In this document: piece after piece, positions 16,524 through 25,121 of the stretch | Layout: each line of letters opens with the position of its first letter | Position numbering within the stretch: the stretch's first letter is position 1 | DNA from: Elusimicrobiales bacterium | GTDB taxonomy: Bacteria > Elusimicrobiota > Elusimicrobia > Elusimicrobiales > Elusimicrobiaceae | Direction of reading: 5' to 3' | Assembly: GCA_041651175.1 (NCBI GenBank) | Contig: JBAZJT010000013.1 | Location: 1 to 64,000, forward strand | Length of the DNA: 64,000 bases | Program-made: the position numbers and the translations under genes | Notes under the pieces: model-generated | What the model was told of the DNA's origin: nothing | Database searches by the model: none | The model's input: the letters and a program-made list of their open reading frames with translations, nothing else

Positions 16524-18043
16524 TTCGCCATCTTCCTTCCGGCAAGGGCCAGATTGCGCGCGGCTTTGCGGTTGCGCGGATTAAATCCCAGCGCAAGCCG
16601 GTACTGCGCCGCCGCGCCGGCATAGTCGCCCCCGGCAAAGAGCATATTGCCCAGATTATTGAGCGCATCGTCCCGGTCCGGGCCGAGCAGGGCGGCTTTC
16701 TGGAAAGCGGCCCGCGCCTCTTCTTTCCTGCCCAGCCTGTAAAGCGCAAGTCCCATATTGTTCCATGCCTGGCCGAAATGCGGGTCCGCGCCAATGGATT
16801 TCTCAAAAAGGAGGCGCGCCTGTTCGTTATTCCCGCTGTCAAGATATGCCGCGCCCAGATTGTTGTACGGGGCGGGCAGCCGGGGGGATTTTGCCGCATT
16901 GTCGGCCCAGAGCGAAAATTCGCCTGACCAGACCAGCGTGCGCGCGAATGCGGTTATGCCCAATGCCGCTATAAGCGCAAAGTGGATAATTCTGCGCGGG
17001 CCGAAAATCTCGTCCGAAGCGGCGACAAAAAACAGGGCAAGCCCCATAATCGGCAGATACATGCGATGCTCAAACATGAGGTCCTGGAGCGGGATAAAGC
17101 CGCTTTCAATGAATAAAGTTATGAAAAACCATGACAGCCCGAATACGGCGGCCTTGTTGTTTTTGAATCTCGCGAAAGCCGCGCAGGCCAGCGCGGTTAT
17201 TGCCGCAGCCGGCAGCAGGAAGCGGGCCGACAGCAGCCCGCCCGCCGGTTTTATGTCGTGCAGCAGGCATTGCCCGGCGGGGAAAACCGCAAGCCGCAGA
17301 TATTGCAGCAGCACAAATGGCTGCGAGGCGAAATACTCCAGCGGCGCCGCCGCCTGGCGGCCCCGGAGCTTTTCTATGTCCACGAAAGTGCCGGAATGCG
17401 CCACCGCCCATAGCGCGGGCAGCCAGAGCAGCATGTACGGCGCGGCGCGTTTGAGCGCGGTTTTGCCGTCGCCGGAGAAATATATCAGTTCCGCCGCCGC
17501 CACGGCGGCGGGCAGGGAAAGCGAATTCTCCTTGCTGAAATAAGCGGCCAGCGCGCAAAGCAGGGAGCCGGCCAGTTTGCGGCGGTCGTTTGCGTCTCTG
17601 AAGCCGAAATACAGGTATATCGCCGCCATGTAAAACAATGCCGCCAGTATGGCGGAACGTTGGTATATATATGCCACTGCCTCGGTCTGAAGCGGGTGGA
17701 CGGCGAAATAAAGCGCGCACGGCAACGCCGCGGGAGGCGCAAGCCGCCGGACCAGCAGCAGGCACAGCAGCGAAGCTGCCATGTGCAGCGCGATGTTTGC
17801 GATATGCCAGCCGGCGGCATTAAAGCCGTTTACTGCGTAATTTGCGGCGAAAGCGGCAAAAGCCAGCGCGCGGCTGGGAAAATATCCCAGAACCGCCGCC
17901 GGGTTTGAGAGGCTTTGTATGGCGGGATTGTCAACTATGTGGGCGAAATCGTCCAGATGAAAAGAGCCGCGCATGCTTGCGCAGTAAACCAGCGCGGCGG
18001 CGGAGGCGACGATGATGGCGTCACGTTTTGCGCTTGAAGACAT
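16520..18043 (-). CDS. TMTC-like membrane protein: polytopic GT-C-type domain plus C-terminal TPRs
   Basis: A 507-residue protein. The N-terminal two thirds are polytopic and carry SFHLDDFAHIVDNPAI after helix 1, the acidic LDD loop seen in TMTC-type O-mannosyltransferase-like proteins. The C-terminal 120 residues contain about three TPRs with the pattern APYNNLGAAYLDSGNNEQA, QAWNNMGLALYRLGRKEEA and DALNNLGNMLFAGGDYAGA. This architecture suggests transfer of a sugar to exported protein, with the TPRs contacting the protein acceptor. Both ends overlap neighbouring GT-C genes, by 4 and 23 bases. Confidence 0.75.
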   Translation of the reverse strand: MSSSAKRDAIIVASAAALVYCASMRGSFHLDDFAHIVDNPAIQSLSNPAAVLGYFPSRALAFAAFAANYAVNGFNAAGWHIANIALHMAASLLCLLLVRRLAPPAALPCALYFAVHPLQTEAVAYIYQRSAILAALFYMAAIYLYFGFRDANDRRKLAGSLLCALAAYFSKENSLSLPAAVAAAELIYFSGDGKTALKRAAPYMLLWLPALWAVAHSGTFVDIEKLRGRQAAAPLEYFASQPFVLLQYLRLAVFPAGQCLLHDIKPAGGLLSARFLLPAAAITALACAAFARFKNNKAAVFGLSWFFITLFIESGFIPLQDLMFEHRMYLPIMGLALFFVAASDEIFGPRRIIHFALIAALGITAFARTLVWSGEFSLWADNAAKSPRLPAPYNNLGAAYLDSGNNEQARLLFEKSIGADPHFGQAWNNMGLALYRLGRKEEARAAFQKAALLGPDRDDALNNLGNMLFAGGDYAGAAAQYRLALGFNPRNRKAARNLALAGRKMAK

Positions 18044-19664
18044 AAATGTCCGGCCCCGGCATCCTCACCCCGGAAAACCAGCCGAAAGGAACAAAAAAGG
18101 CGTCCGTTTCGTCATAAATATTGCCGCCAGAGAATGCTTTGTAAACGGCAAAAGGTTCGTAATCGCGGGACAGCCACGGCTTAAGACCCTGCGGTATGCC
18201 GCCGCCGAAAGGCGGCACGGGCGATATGATATAGTCCGGCGGAAGCGATTTTTTACCGTCATACGAGGCGAAAGCGCGGGTTTTGCCGTCGTAATAAACC
18301 GGAACCCTGCTTCCGCAGGCGCGGCGGAGTTTTGCGCGGTATAATTCCGCCCTGATAAGCGCGCCGGCCCTGTCCGCCTCGTCCGCGCGGAAGGCGAGAT
18401 ATTTCTTGTCCCAGTTGAACTGCAGATTGGTGTAATCTGTCCCTGTCTGGCATATGGAGGCGGAGGGGGGCAGTTTTGCGTCCAGGCCGCGCATGGCGAG
18501 GGCGCGGCTGTCCTCTTTTGCCAGCAGGGAATCTAATTTGACGATTTTTGCCGCGCTGTCCAGCGTGATGAGCGAAAACAGCGCAATCCAGACGGCAGGC
18601 CGCAGCTTTTGCGCCGCGGCGGCGAAATACCCCGCCGCGATGCAGCAGAACGGCAGCAGCGGCAGGCCGTAGCGCGCATAGACGGAATGCGTGCGCGCCA
18701 GGACCAGGAAATAGACCGCCGCGAAAGAAAACAGCACAACCCCGCGCCGCCAGTTTTCGCGCAGCAGCAGAATCATCCCGGCCAGCGCGGAGAAAAACAG
18801 CGGCGCGCCCAACCCCCGGTAAAGCGTGAATTGTATGTGGTAGAGCCAACTGCCGCCGGACATGAAGCCGTGCAGCGATTTATGAAAGCGGTAATCCGCC
18901 AGCGTTCTTGCGGGGTCCAGAACCAGCCAGGGCGTGGTCAGCATGAACGCCCCGGCAAGGCCCAGCGTAAACAGCGCGGGCCCGCGCCCCAGGAACGGCG
19001 ATTTCCCGTCCCGGACCGAGATTATATGCGCCGCCAGCACGGGGAAAACCAGCAGGACGCCGGCATACTTCGTTCCGGCGGCAAGGCCGGCGGCAATTCC
19101 CGCCAGCAGATAATCCCGCCCGGCTTGAGTGCGCAGGGATTTGAGGCAGTAATACGCGGAAAGCGCGATGAAAAATGTCATCGGCGCGTCCAGCGCGCCG
19201 AAATGGGAATCGCGCGCGTGCAGATAGCACAGCGCCATAAACGCCGAGGAGAAAAACGCCGCGCGCCGCGAGCCCGTCTCCCCCGCGGCCTCGCGTCCGG
19301 CAAGCCAGCAGACATATACCGTTGCCGTGCCGGCCAGCGCGCCCATGAGCCGCGCCGTCAGGAAAAAGAAAGCCGGGGAGGATGCATACCAGTCCATAAG
19401 GCAGCGGTAAACTCCTTCCGGCGCGCCTTTGAACAACGCGGAAACGCCGTAAACAAGGGCGAGAATATAGGTTATCAGCGTCGGATAAATCAGGCTGATG
19501 GGCCTGAAGCCGTCTTTCCAGAATCTGATGGCCATTGCTATTATGGTGGATTCGTCCGGGCGGGCTTCGGTGTGCGGCAGGCCGAATGAAATCCCCCAAA
19601 GCCGCAGCGCCGCGCCGCAGGCCAGCGCGGCAAGCAGCAGAGCGGAGGGGGGGATTTTTCTCAT
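18021..19664 (-). CDS. GT39/ArnT-like membrane glycosyltransferase
   Basis: A 547-residue polytopic protein. The periplasmic loop after helix 1 reads FGLPHTEARPDESTIIAMAI, the Asp-Glu pair being in the position of the catalytic acid of PMT/ArnT enzymes. The remainder alternates hydrophobic helices, and a soluble tail includes YISPVPPF-type loops and ends in PGPDIYVFKRKT. It lies in the tightly packed reverse operon, overlapping the TPR protein gene by 23 bases and the previous gene by 4. The donor is probably a polyprenyl-phosphate sugar supplied by one of the GT2 synthases. Specificity is unknown. Confidence 0.75.
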   Translation of the reverse strand: MRKIPPSALLLAALACGAALRLWGISFGLPHTEARPDESTIIAMAIRFWKDGFRPISLIYPTLITYILALVYGVSALFKGAPEGVYRCLMDWYASSPAFFFLTARLMGALAGTATVYVCWLAGREAAGETGSRRAAFFSSAFMALCYLHARDSHFGALDAPMTFFIALSAYYCLKSLRTQAGRDYLLAGIAAGLAAGTKYAGVLLVFPVLAAHIISVRDGKSPFLGRGPALFTLGLAGAFMLTTPWLVLDPARTLADYRFHKSLHGFMSGGSWLYHIQFTLYRGLGAPLFFSALAGMILLLRENWRRGVVLFSFAAVYFLVLARTHSVYARYGLPLLPFCCIAAGYFAAAAQKLRPAVWIALFSLITLDSAAKIVKLDSLLAKEDSRALAMRGLDAKLPPSASICQTGTDYTNLQFNWDKKYLAFRADEADRAGALIRAELYRAKLRRACGSRVPVYYDGKTRAFASYDGKKSLPPDYIISPVPPFGGGIPQGLKPWLSRDYEPFAVYKAFSGGNIYDETDAFFVPFGWFSGVRMPGPDIYVFKRKT

Positions 19665-21205
19665 TTTTTTGCGGCAGGGGAATCGTCTATTGTGAATATC
19701 ACCGCGGCGGAATTTTCAAACAGCGTCCTGAACCGCTTGTCCGGGGCGACACGTTTGTGGAATCCCGCGATTTTGAGCGTGAAGCCGTATTTCGCGCCGA
19801 AAACGTCGCGTATAACCTTATACTGCTCCGTTATCATCCCGCTGCCAAGCATGTCATAGACTTCTGCCGCTTTGGGTTTTACATAGTACATGTACATGGG
19901 GTCCAGCGCGTTGATGTATGTCAGGTCCGGATTGTAAAACATCAGTATATGCGAATCGCTCCACATGCTGTGATAAATCAGCTCCCCGGACGGCAACCTG
20001 CCTTCCAGCCATTGGGCGGCCTGCTGCACCGGCAGCGCGAATTCCGTTTTCCGGCGCACCCGGTCCGATACGTTTAAAAAGGCCGGCGGTATGGAAACTG
20101 CCAGCATGGCAATCCACGCGCCGGCCAGCAGCGTGCGCGCGCGCTTGCGCTCCGGCGCGGATTCCGAAATATCCCTCCAGAAGGCTGCCGCGGCCAGCAG
20201 CGCCAGCGGCAGCGCCTGATGCCAGAAACGCGCGGAGGCGAAAGCCAGCGCGAGATATGACTGCGCCGCCGCGGTAAAGAGCATTGTGGCAAGAGACAGT
20301 TTAGGCCTTAACGCGAAGCTTCCCCACAGCATAATTAAAAACACAGTAAACACCGCGACGTTGTCTTTAAGCGCGATGGCGGTGGTCAGGGGCAGCAGCT
20401 CCCCGCCGAATGCGGCGCGCAGCCCGGAATGGGAATAAAACGGCGTCAGGAACGCGTTTATATAGGTTACCGCCACTATCAGCGGGAAATTGGGATGTAC
20501 GAGGTATCCCGCCGCAAGTCCCAGCAGCGAATAAGCCACGGTGTCCATGCAGAATTCCCTGTCCCGCGCGTATCGTATGGCTTCGCATACAACGGCGAAA
20601 AACAGCATCGTGAAAGCAGACACATGCGCCAGCGCAAACAGCGCGCACACCGCAAACAGCGGCCATTTGCGCTTGCCGGCCATGAAATGAAGCCCGGCAA
20701 GGGTGAGTATTATTGCGGCGGCGGCCGGGCGCAGATACATGGAGTACATCAGGAAAATAGGCGAGGACAGAACCGCCGCCCCCAATACCGCCGCGGCATT
20801 TCCCGCGTAGCGGCGCAGCAGCGCAAACAGCGCCGCCAGCAGCGCTGCGTCCATGAATAGCGAGGCCAGCTTTGCCGCCGTCAGCGGTTCCCGGCACAGC
20901 GCCAGAAAGGGGATGGTGATTATATGCAGCAGCAAATCCTTGTCGGCGTAAAATTCGCCGAGCATGGAGAATTTGAAAGGCAGGCTGGCGGGGAAACCGC
21001 CGCTCATTATTCTGCGCGAAACGGCAAGGTGGTAATATTCATCCAGGTCAAAGAGAACAGGCGCGCGCAGCTTGAAATGCGCCAGCAGCCACAGGACGGA
21101 CGCCGCCACCGCAATCAGGGCCGCAAACCAGCAATAAGAAGCCGGCAATCGCGGACCGGATGTCTGCGGCGAACTCTCCTTTTCCGGGGCGGTTTGCTCC
21201 ATCAA
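19661..21205 (-). CDS. GT39-like membrane glycosyltransferase next to a pilin-like gene
   Basis: A 514-residue protein with a polar N-terminal tail of about 25 residues, then multiple hydrophobic helices. The first external loop, LFDLDEYYHLAVSRRIMSGG, contains the Asp-Glu motif of GT-C enzymes. A soluble C-terminal domain begins after KTEFALPVQQAAQWLEGRLP. The start codon overlaps the stop of the pseudopilin-like gene by 4 bases. That is the closest physical link between the glycosyltransferases and an exported pilin-like substrate in the window. Confidence 0.73.
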   Translation of the reverse strand: MMEQTAPEKESSPQTSGPRLPASYCWFAALIAVAASVLWLLAHFKLRAPVLFDLDEYYHLAVSRRIMSGGFPASLPFKFSMLGEFYADKDLLLHIITIPFLALCREPLTAAKLASLFMDAALLAALFALLRRYAGNAAAVLGAAVLSSPIFLMYSMYLRPAAAAIILTLAGLHFMAGKRKWPLFAVCALFALAHVSAFTMLFFAVVCEAIRYARDREFCMDTVAYSLLGLAAGYLVHPNFPLIVAVTYINAFLTPFYSHSGLRAAFGGELLPLTTAIALKDNVAVFTVFLIMLWGSFALRPKLSLATMLFTAAAQSYLALAFASARFWHQALPLALLAAAAFWRDISESAPERKRARTLLAGAWIAMLAVSIPPAFLNVSDRVRRKTEFALPVQQAAQWLEGRLPSGELIYHSMWSDSHILMFYNPDLTYINALDPMYMYYVKPKAAEVYDMLGSGMITEQYKVIRDVFGAKYGFTLKIAGFHKRVAPDKRFRTLFENSAAVIFTIDDSPAAKK

Positions 21206-21660
21206 AATTGGGCCGGGAGGATTTGGTATACGGGCGCGCCGGTTCGGGGGGCATAGGTGCTTCCCGTCAATGTTCCGGCTTCGGTCAGCAGGATGGAGCC
21301 GTCCCAGAACGTGGTTTTGCCGGAGTTGCGCTGCGCCACGGCGGTGAAGGCGGTGGAGGTGACGTTTTCAAATCTGTAGCAGAAGTCGCAAACGGTGCCG
21401 CAGGGGTCGGAACTGACGCATGCGCTGTTGATGAAACTGGCATCCAGAAAATCTCCCAGATTGCCGATACCCTGTGCGAATGTGGCGTTCTGGGCCTTAA
21501 AGAGCCGCTGGGCAGTCCATATGCTTTCCAGATGCGCGCCGGCCAGGTCCACGCGGGACTGCTCAAACGATTTCTGGAATTGCGGTACGCCGTAGCTTAT
21601 CAGCACGCCCAGCACCGTGGCGGTGACCAGAAGCTCCAGAAGAGTGTATCCTTTCATCAC
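21202..21660 (-). CDS. Type IV pilin-like (pseudopilin) protein
   Basis: A 152-residue protein with a class III signal peptide: a very short leader MMKG, cleavage before Tyr (Phe is usual), Glu at +5 (YTLLELLVTATVLGVLISYG) and a hydrophobic alpha-1 helix. The globular part has several Cys (SACVSSDPCGTVCDFCYRF), probably disulphides. The second ATG (21657) may be the real start. TATACT ends at 21665, which would place the RNA start at or beside it, and no ribosome binding site is present. The gene is separated from the upstream pilin by a strong terminator and overlaps a GT39-like gene by 4 bases. Confidence 0.82.
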   Translation of the reverse strand: MMKGYTLLELLVTATVLGVLISYGVPQFQKSFEQSRVDLAGAHLESIWTAQRLFKAQNATFAQGIGNLGDFLDASFINSACVSSDPCGTVCDFCYRFENVTSTAFTAVAQRNSGKTTFWDGSILLTEAGTLTGSTYAPRTGAPVYQILPAQF

Positions 21661-21682
21661 AGAGAGTATACAAATTACCCGT

Positions 21683-21718
21683 AAAATTGCACAGGCGGCC
21701 CGGAGGCCGCCTGTGCAA
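21683..21718 (-). terminator. Rho-independent terminator after the pilin gene
   Basis: TTGCACAGGCGGCC is followed, after a 4-base loop, by its exact reverse complement, a perfect 14-bp stem. On the reverse strand this is followed by TTTT. It lies 17 bases after the pilin stop and should separate abundant pilin mRNA from the downstream glycosyltransferase operon. Confidence 0.8.
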
Positions 21719-21735
21719 AGCTCAACGCTGGTGGT

Positions 21736-22134
21736 TTAGTTGGCCATCGGGTTGATGTCTATGGAGATGTTGCTGTCGGTTGCATAACCGGTCTCGCAGA
21801 AGCGGACGGTGTACGGCCCGTAGCCGGCGGTGGAGCCGGTTCTGAACAGCGTGGTGCTCCAGCTGATTTCGTCCTGTGTCATGTCGCCGACGCTGAAGTA
21901 CTTGGGCGCGGGGAAGTTGATGTCAAGTTTGTCAACCGCGTCGCTGTAGACGGCCAGACGGCTGTGATACCTCTCCTGCGCAGAGCGCACGGCGGAGAGA
22001 TAGTTGAACGATTCGCCCGCTTTTGACCTTTCAACTGCCTGGCGGAAGCGCGGTACGCCGAAGGCGGCCAGAACGCCGATGATGACGATAACGACCGCCA
22101 ATTCAACTAGTGTGAAGCCACGTTTGTTATTCAT
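21736..22134 (-). CDS. Type IV pilin-like protein (PilE/PilA-like)
   Basis: A 132-residue protein with a canonical prepilin sequence, MNNKRG before FTLVELAVVIVIIGVLAAFG. This gives cleavage after Gly, Phe at +1 and Glu at +5, followed by the VPRFRQAVERSKAGE alpha-1 continuation. A small C-terminal domain has one clear Cys (RFCETGY). It is short for a major pilin but typical of minor or simple pilins. It has its own promoter, a ribosome binding region (AAGGAGAAAGGG) and a strong terminator, implying independent high expression. Glycosyltransferase genes surround it, so it is a candidate glycosylation substrate. Confidence 0.87.
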   Translation of the reverse strand: MNNKRGFTLVELAVVIVIIGVLAAFGVPRFRQAVERSKAGESFNYLSAVRSAQERYHSRLAVYSDAVDKLDINFPAPKYFSVGDMTQDEISWSTTLFRTGSTAGYGPYTVRFCETGYATDSNISIDINPMAN

Positions 22135-22196
22135 AACTGTACCCTTTCTCCTTAGCTATTTAGGTGCAGGCGCCCTAACAGGGCCTTCCTGTCTAA

Positions 22197-22225
22197 AGTA
22201 TAGCCTAAGGAAGGCTGTATAGTAA
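22197..22225 (-). promoter_or_regulatory. Candidate promoter of the pilin gene
   Basis: On the reverse strand TTACTA (22220-22225) and TATACT (22197-22202) are spaced by 17 bases. The predicted leader is about 56 nt and contains a small hairpin (GCCCT-GTT-AGGGC) upstream of the purine-rich ribosome binding region. The -35 matches consensus poorly; the -10 is good. Confidence 0.5.
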
Positions 22226-22256
22226 GATTTTTTTGCGCAACTTTTGCGTAACGTTG

Positions 22257-22979
22257 CTATTCCAGAGCCCTGTCAATGGCGGCTTGCGTCAGCGGGGCCA
22301 TGGCCGCGTATCCTGCGGCATTGGGGTGTACTCCGTCGTTTGAGTATTCCGCTTTCAGCAGGCCATTATTGTCTTTGAGTGCGTTGAAAAAATCCAGATA
22401 CACAAAGCCCCGCGTTTTGCAGTATTGCTCCAGCCAGGTATTAAGCCCGCGCAGCTTGTTCAGCGGGCAGAACAAAGTCATGGCCCGGTTTTTTGGGTCA
22501 TAATTGTTCACCGGCAGGACGGAGGCGAAAATCACCCGGATTCCGTTGGCGCGCGCTATGTCGGCCATGGAAATGTAGCTGCCCTCTACGTCGGTTGCGG
22601 GAATATAGCCGCCGACTATATCGTTGGTTCCTCCGAGAATGACCACTGCCGCCGGTTTCAGCGCCACCACGTCCTGATGAAACCGCGCCAGCATCTGCGC
22701 GGTAACCTGTCCGCCTATGCCGCGCCCTATGTAGGGTTTTCCCGGGAAGTATCCGGCCAGAGGCCAGTTGTCGGTAATGGAGTCTCCCATGAATATGACG
22801 CGCTTTTCACCGGGGGCCGGAGGCTTCAGGCCGGCATTGGCCTTCCGGTAGCGGGACAATTGGCTGAAATCGCCGTGAATTGCAAGCCATTTATCAAGCG
22901 GTTCCGGCTTGCGCGAGCATGCGGCCGCGCATAGCGCGGCGCACAGCGCGGCGGCGGCCAGGCGCGGATTACCGGCCAT
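22257..22979 (-). CDS. SGNH/GDSL-type esterase, probable lipoprotein
   Basis: A 240-residue protein with an N-terminal export signal ending ALCAAACSRK, where Cys is a likely lipidation site. The GDSL/SGNH blocks are clear: FMGDSITDNW (nucleophile Ser), block II Gly in GGQVTAQ, GGTNDIVGG (block III Asn) and NDGVHPNAAG (block V Asp-x-x-His). It would hydrolyse an ester, for example an O-acetyl group on a glycan, at the periplasmic face. Its start overlaps the end of manC by 11 bases, which places it in the sugar-nucleotide/glycosyltransferase operon. The substrate is inferred from context only. Confidence 0.83.
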   Translation of the reverse strand: MAGNPRLAAAALCAALCAAACSRKPEPLDKWLAIHGDFSQLSRYRKANAGLKPPAPGEKRVIFMGDSITDNWPLAGYFPGKPYIGRGIGGQVTAQMLARFHQDVVALKPAAVVILGGTNDIVGGYIPATDVEGSYISMADIARANGIRVIFASVLPVNNYDPKNRAMTLFCPLNKLRGLNTWLEQYCKTRGFVYLDFFNALKDNNGLLKAEYSNDGVHPNAAGYAAMAPLTQAAIDRALE

Positions 22980-24348
22980 AATCGTCCTCCAGGCGGATGA
23001 TGTCGTCCTCGCCCAGATAGCAGCCGGACTGGACCTCTATTATGGTGGCAGGGCTTTTTGCGCGGTTCCTGACGCAATGCACCGTGCCCGCGGGGATGTC
23101 TATGGAATTGTGGCGCGAAAGTTTCAGCACTTCCGAGGCTTTGGTTACTTCGGCTTCGCCGTCTATGAGCGTCCAGTGTTCGGAGCGTTTTCGGTGGAAT
23201 TGCAGGCTTATTCTCTGTCCGGGGTCTATGACCAGCCGCTTCACCTTGTAGTTGCGGGATTCTTCAAGAAGGGTGTATGACCCCCAGGGGCGGCGCACGG
23301 TCAGATGCTCCGCCGCCTGGCTGCGGTTTTTGCCCTTCAGCTCGTCCACGATGCCGCGCACCTCCTGGGTGCGCGCGAGTGGGCAGGCCAGCACCGCGTC
23401 CGGCGTTTCTATAAGCGCGGTATCCCTGAGGCCTATGGCCGACACCAGCCGTCCCTCGCCGTGTATAAGGCAGCCGGAGCAGCCCCGCGCCAGCACTTCC
23501 CCGCGTATGACGTTGCCGTTCTTGTCTTTTTCTGAAATCTGGTAGAGGCTGGCCCAGCTTCCCACATCGCTCCAGCCGATATCGCAGGGGATTACGCGCA
23601 CAAGCCCGGATTTCTCCATAACGCCGTAGTCTATGGAGACGGACGGCATGCGCCTGAATATGCCCGCCAGCGCCTGCCTGCCGAAATCCTGCGCCGCGGC
23701 TTGGTCAAGCAGTTCATGCACTTCTGGCAAATGCCTTTTAATTTCGTCCAGAATGACGCTTGCCCTGAACACGAATATCCCGCAATTCCACAGGTATCGC
23801 CCGGATTTGACATAGGAGGCGGCCGTCTTGTAATCCGGTTTCTCCACAAAACGCAGCGCGGGCAGCGGCCCGCCCTGCCTGCGCGAGGGGGGGAATTGTA
23901 TATAGCCGTAGCCGGTTTCCGGGCGGGTGGGCTTGATGCCGAGCGTTACGATTTTTCCGCGCCTTGCCTCGGCAGCGGCGGATTTCATGGCCTTGGCGAA
24001 GGCTTTGCGGTCGGTTATTATATGGTCGGACGGAAGGACCGCCAGAACCGGGTCTTTGCCGCCGCGCATGGCGTATTTGGCGGCAAGGCCGATGGCGGGG
24101 GCGGTATTCCTGCCCTCCGGCTCCACGATAAGGCTGTAGGGTTTGAGCAGATGATGCGCCGCGCCCTGCGCGTGTTCGCGGTTGACTACGGCTATTATAT
24201 CGTTCGCCAGGGGGGCGATGCGCTCCGCCGTGTCCTCAAAAAGCGATTTGCCGCCCAGAATGTTTATGAATTGTTTCGGGAAAAGCTGCCTGCTCAGCGG
24301 CCACAGCCGGGTGCCGCTGCCGCCCGCCAGTATGACGGCTGTTACCAT
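22969..24348 (-). CDS. manC: Mannose-1-phosphate guanylyltransferase / mannose-6-phosphate isomerase (type II)
   Basis: A 459-residue bifunctional enzyme. The N-terminal guanylyltransferase shows VILAGGSGTRLWPLSRQLFP, FVEKPDYKTA and the WNCGIFVFRA block. The C-terminal cupin has RRPWGSYTLLEE, then QRISLQFHRKRSEHW and IPAGTVHCVRN, with the His/Glu residues of the type II phosphomannose isomerase metal site. It makes GDP-mannose from mannose-1-phosphate and can supply mannose-6-phosphate from fructose-6-phosphate. GDP-mannose is the expected donor for the polyprenyl-phosphate-mannose synthase-like genes here, supporting mannose as one sugar of the locus. It overlaps the neighbouring genes by 7 and 11 bases. 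Confidence 0.9.
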   Translation of the reverse strand: MVTAVILAGGSGTRLWPLSRQLFPKQFINILGGKSLFEDTAERIAPLANDIIAVVNREHAQGAAHHLLKPYSLIVEPEGRNTAPAIGLAAKYAMRGGKDPVLAVLPSDHIITDRKAFAKAMKSAAAEARRGKIVTLGIKPTRPETGYGYIQFPPSRRQGGPLPALRFVEKPDYKTAASYVKSGRYLWNCGIFVFRASVILDEIKRHLPEVHELLDQAAAQDFGRQALAGIFRRMPSVSIDYGVMEKSGLVRVIPCDIGWSDVGSWASLYQISEKDKNGNVIRGEVLARGCSGCLIHGEGRLVSAIGLRDTALIETPDAVLACPLARTQEVRGIVDELKGKNRSQAAEHLTVRRPWGSYTLLEESRNYKVKRLVIDPGQRISLQFHRKRSEHWTLIDGEAEVTKASEVLKLSRHNSIDIPAGTVHCVRNRAKSPATIIEVQSGCYLGEDDIIRLEDDYGR

Positions 24349-25121
24349 AGCCCTGCCAGCCGCAGAATTTTGCCTGCGGCGGCCAGCAAAAACAGCCCCA
24401 GCGCGACAAGCAGCAGGATGAAATTGACCCGTCCCATGGAAAGTTCGCCAAGCCCTGCGGCGGCCTGCCAGGCGACCTTGAGGCTTATTTTGCTCTCCCC
24501 CGCGGTGCGCGGCCTGAATACGTATCCGGCCTCCGTTACCACGGTCCCATCGGGCAGGTTTTGCAGAATGTCCATCAGGATTTTGAAGCCTTTGGGTTTG
24601 AGCGCGGGCCTGGCCTTTTCAAAAGCCGCGCGCTCCACTATGAAAAAACCGCTCATCAGGTCGGTGGAACGGCGTTTTAGCAGCATTCCCGCCAGGCGGT
24701 TTGCGGTCTGGCTTATCAGAAGCCGGGTTGTGTTCCAGCCGGAAATCCCGCCGCCTTCGGTGTAGCGCGAGGCTATCACCAGCCCCGCCCCCGCCCGCGC
24801 TTTTTCCAGCATCGCGGGCAGGATTTTCTCGTCATGCTGCAAATCGGCGTCCATCACCGCCAGGTATTTGCCGGAGGCGGCGGCGAAGCCGTCCATCACG
24901 GCGGGGTATAGCCCCCTGTCCGTTGTGCGGCGCAAAACTTTAAGATTGGGATATTGCGCGGCAAGCTCCTGCGCCTTCCGCCAGGTGAGGTCCGGCGAAT
25001 CGTCGTCGGCCACTATGATTTCGTGCGGGGCCGCGCCCAGCGCGGCGGTTATGCGGGAAACCGCCTCGGCGATGTTTTCCGCTTCGTTGTATGTGGGAAG
25101 CACCACGGTGATTTCAGTCAT
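24342..25121 (-). CDS. GT2 polyprenyl-phosphate-mannose-synthase-like with C-terminal membrane helix
   Basis: A 259-residue GT-A enzyme. VVLPTYNEAENI, VADDDSPDLTW and VMDADLQHDEKILP carry the nucleotide-sugar and metal-binding residues of DPM1-type synthases. The segment from GRVNFILLLVALGLFLLAAA to the end is a membrane anchor. It should convert GDP-mannose (ManC is the adjacent gene) and polyprenyl phosphate to polyprenyl-phosphate-mannose on the inner leaflet. The downstream overlap is 7 bases and the upstream one 4, so it is cotranscribed with a GT-C gene and manC. Confidence 0.87.
   Translation of the reverse strand: MTEITVVLPTYNEAENIAEAVSRITAALGAAPHEIIVADDDSPDLTWRKAQELAAQYPNLKVLRRTTDRGLYPAVMDGFAAASGKYLAVMDADLQHDEKILPAMLEKARAGAGLVIASRYTEGGGISGWNTTRLLISQTANRLAGMLLKRRSTDLMSGFFIVERAAFEKARPALKPKGFKILMDILQNLPDGTVVTEAGYVFRPRTAGESKISLKVAWQAAAGLGELSMGRVNFILLLVALGLFLLAAAGKILRLAGLW

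Noticed and set aside
22230..22256. Possible terminator after the SGNH esterase gene (GCAAC/GTTGC)
   Set aside because: The run following the short stem is A-rich, not T-rich, in the direction of transcription, and the stem is only 5 bp.
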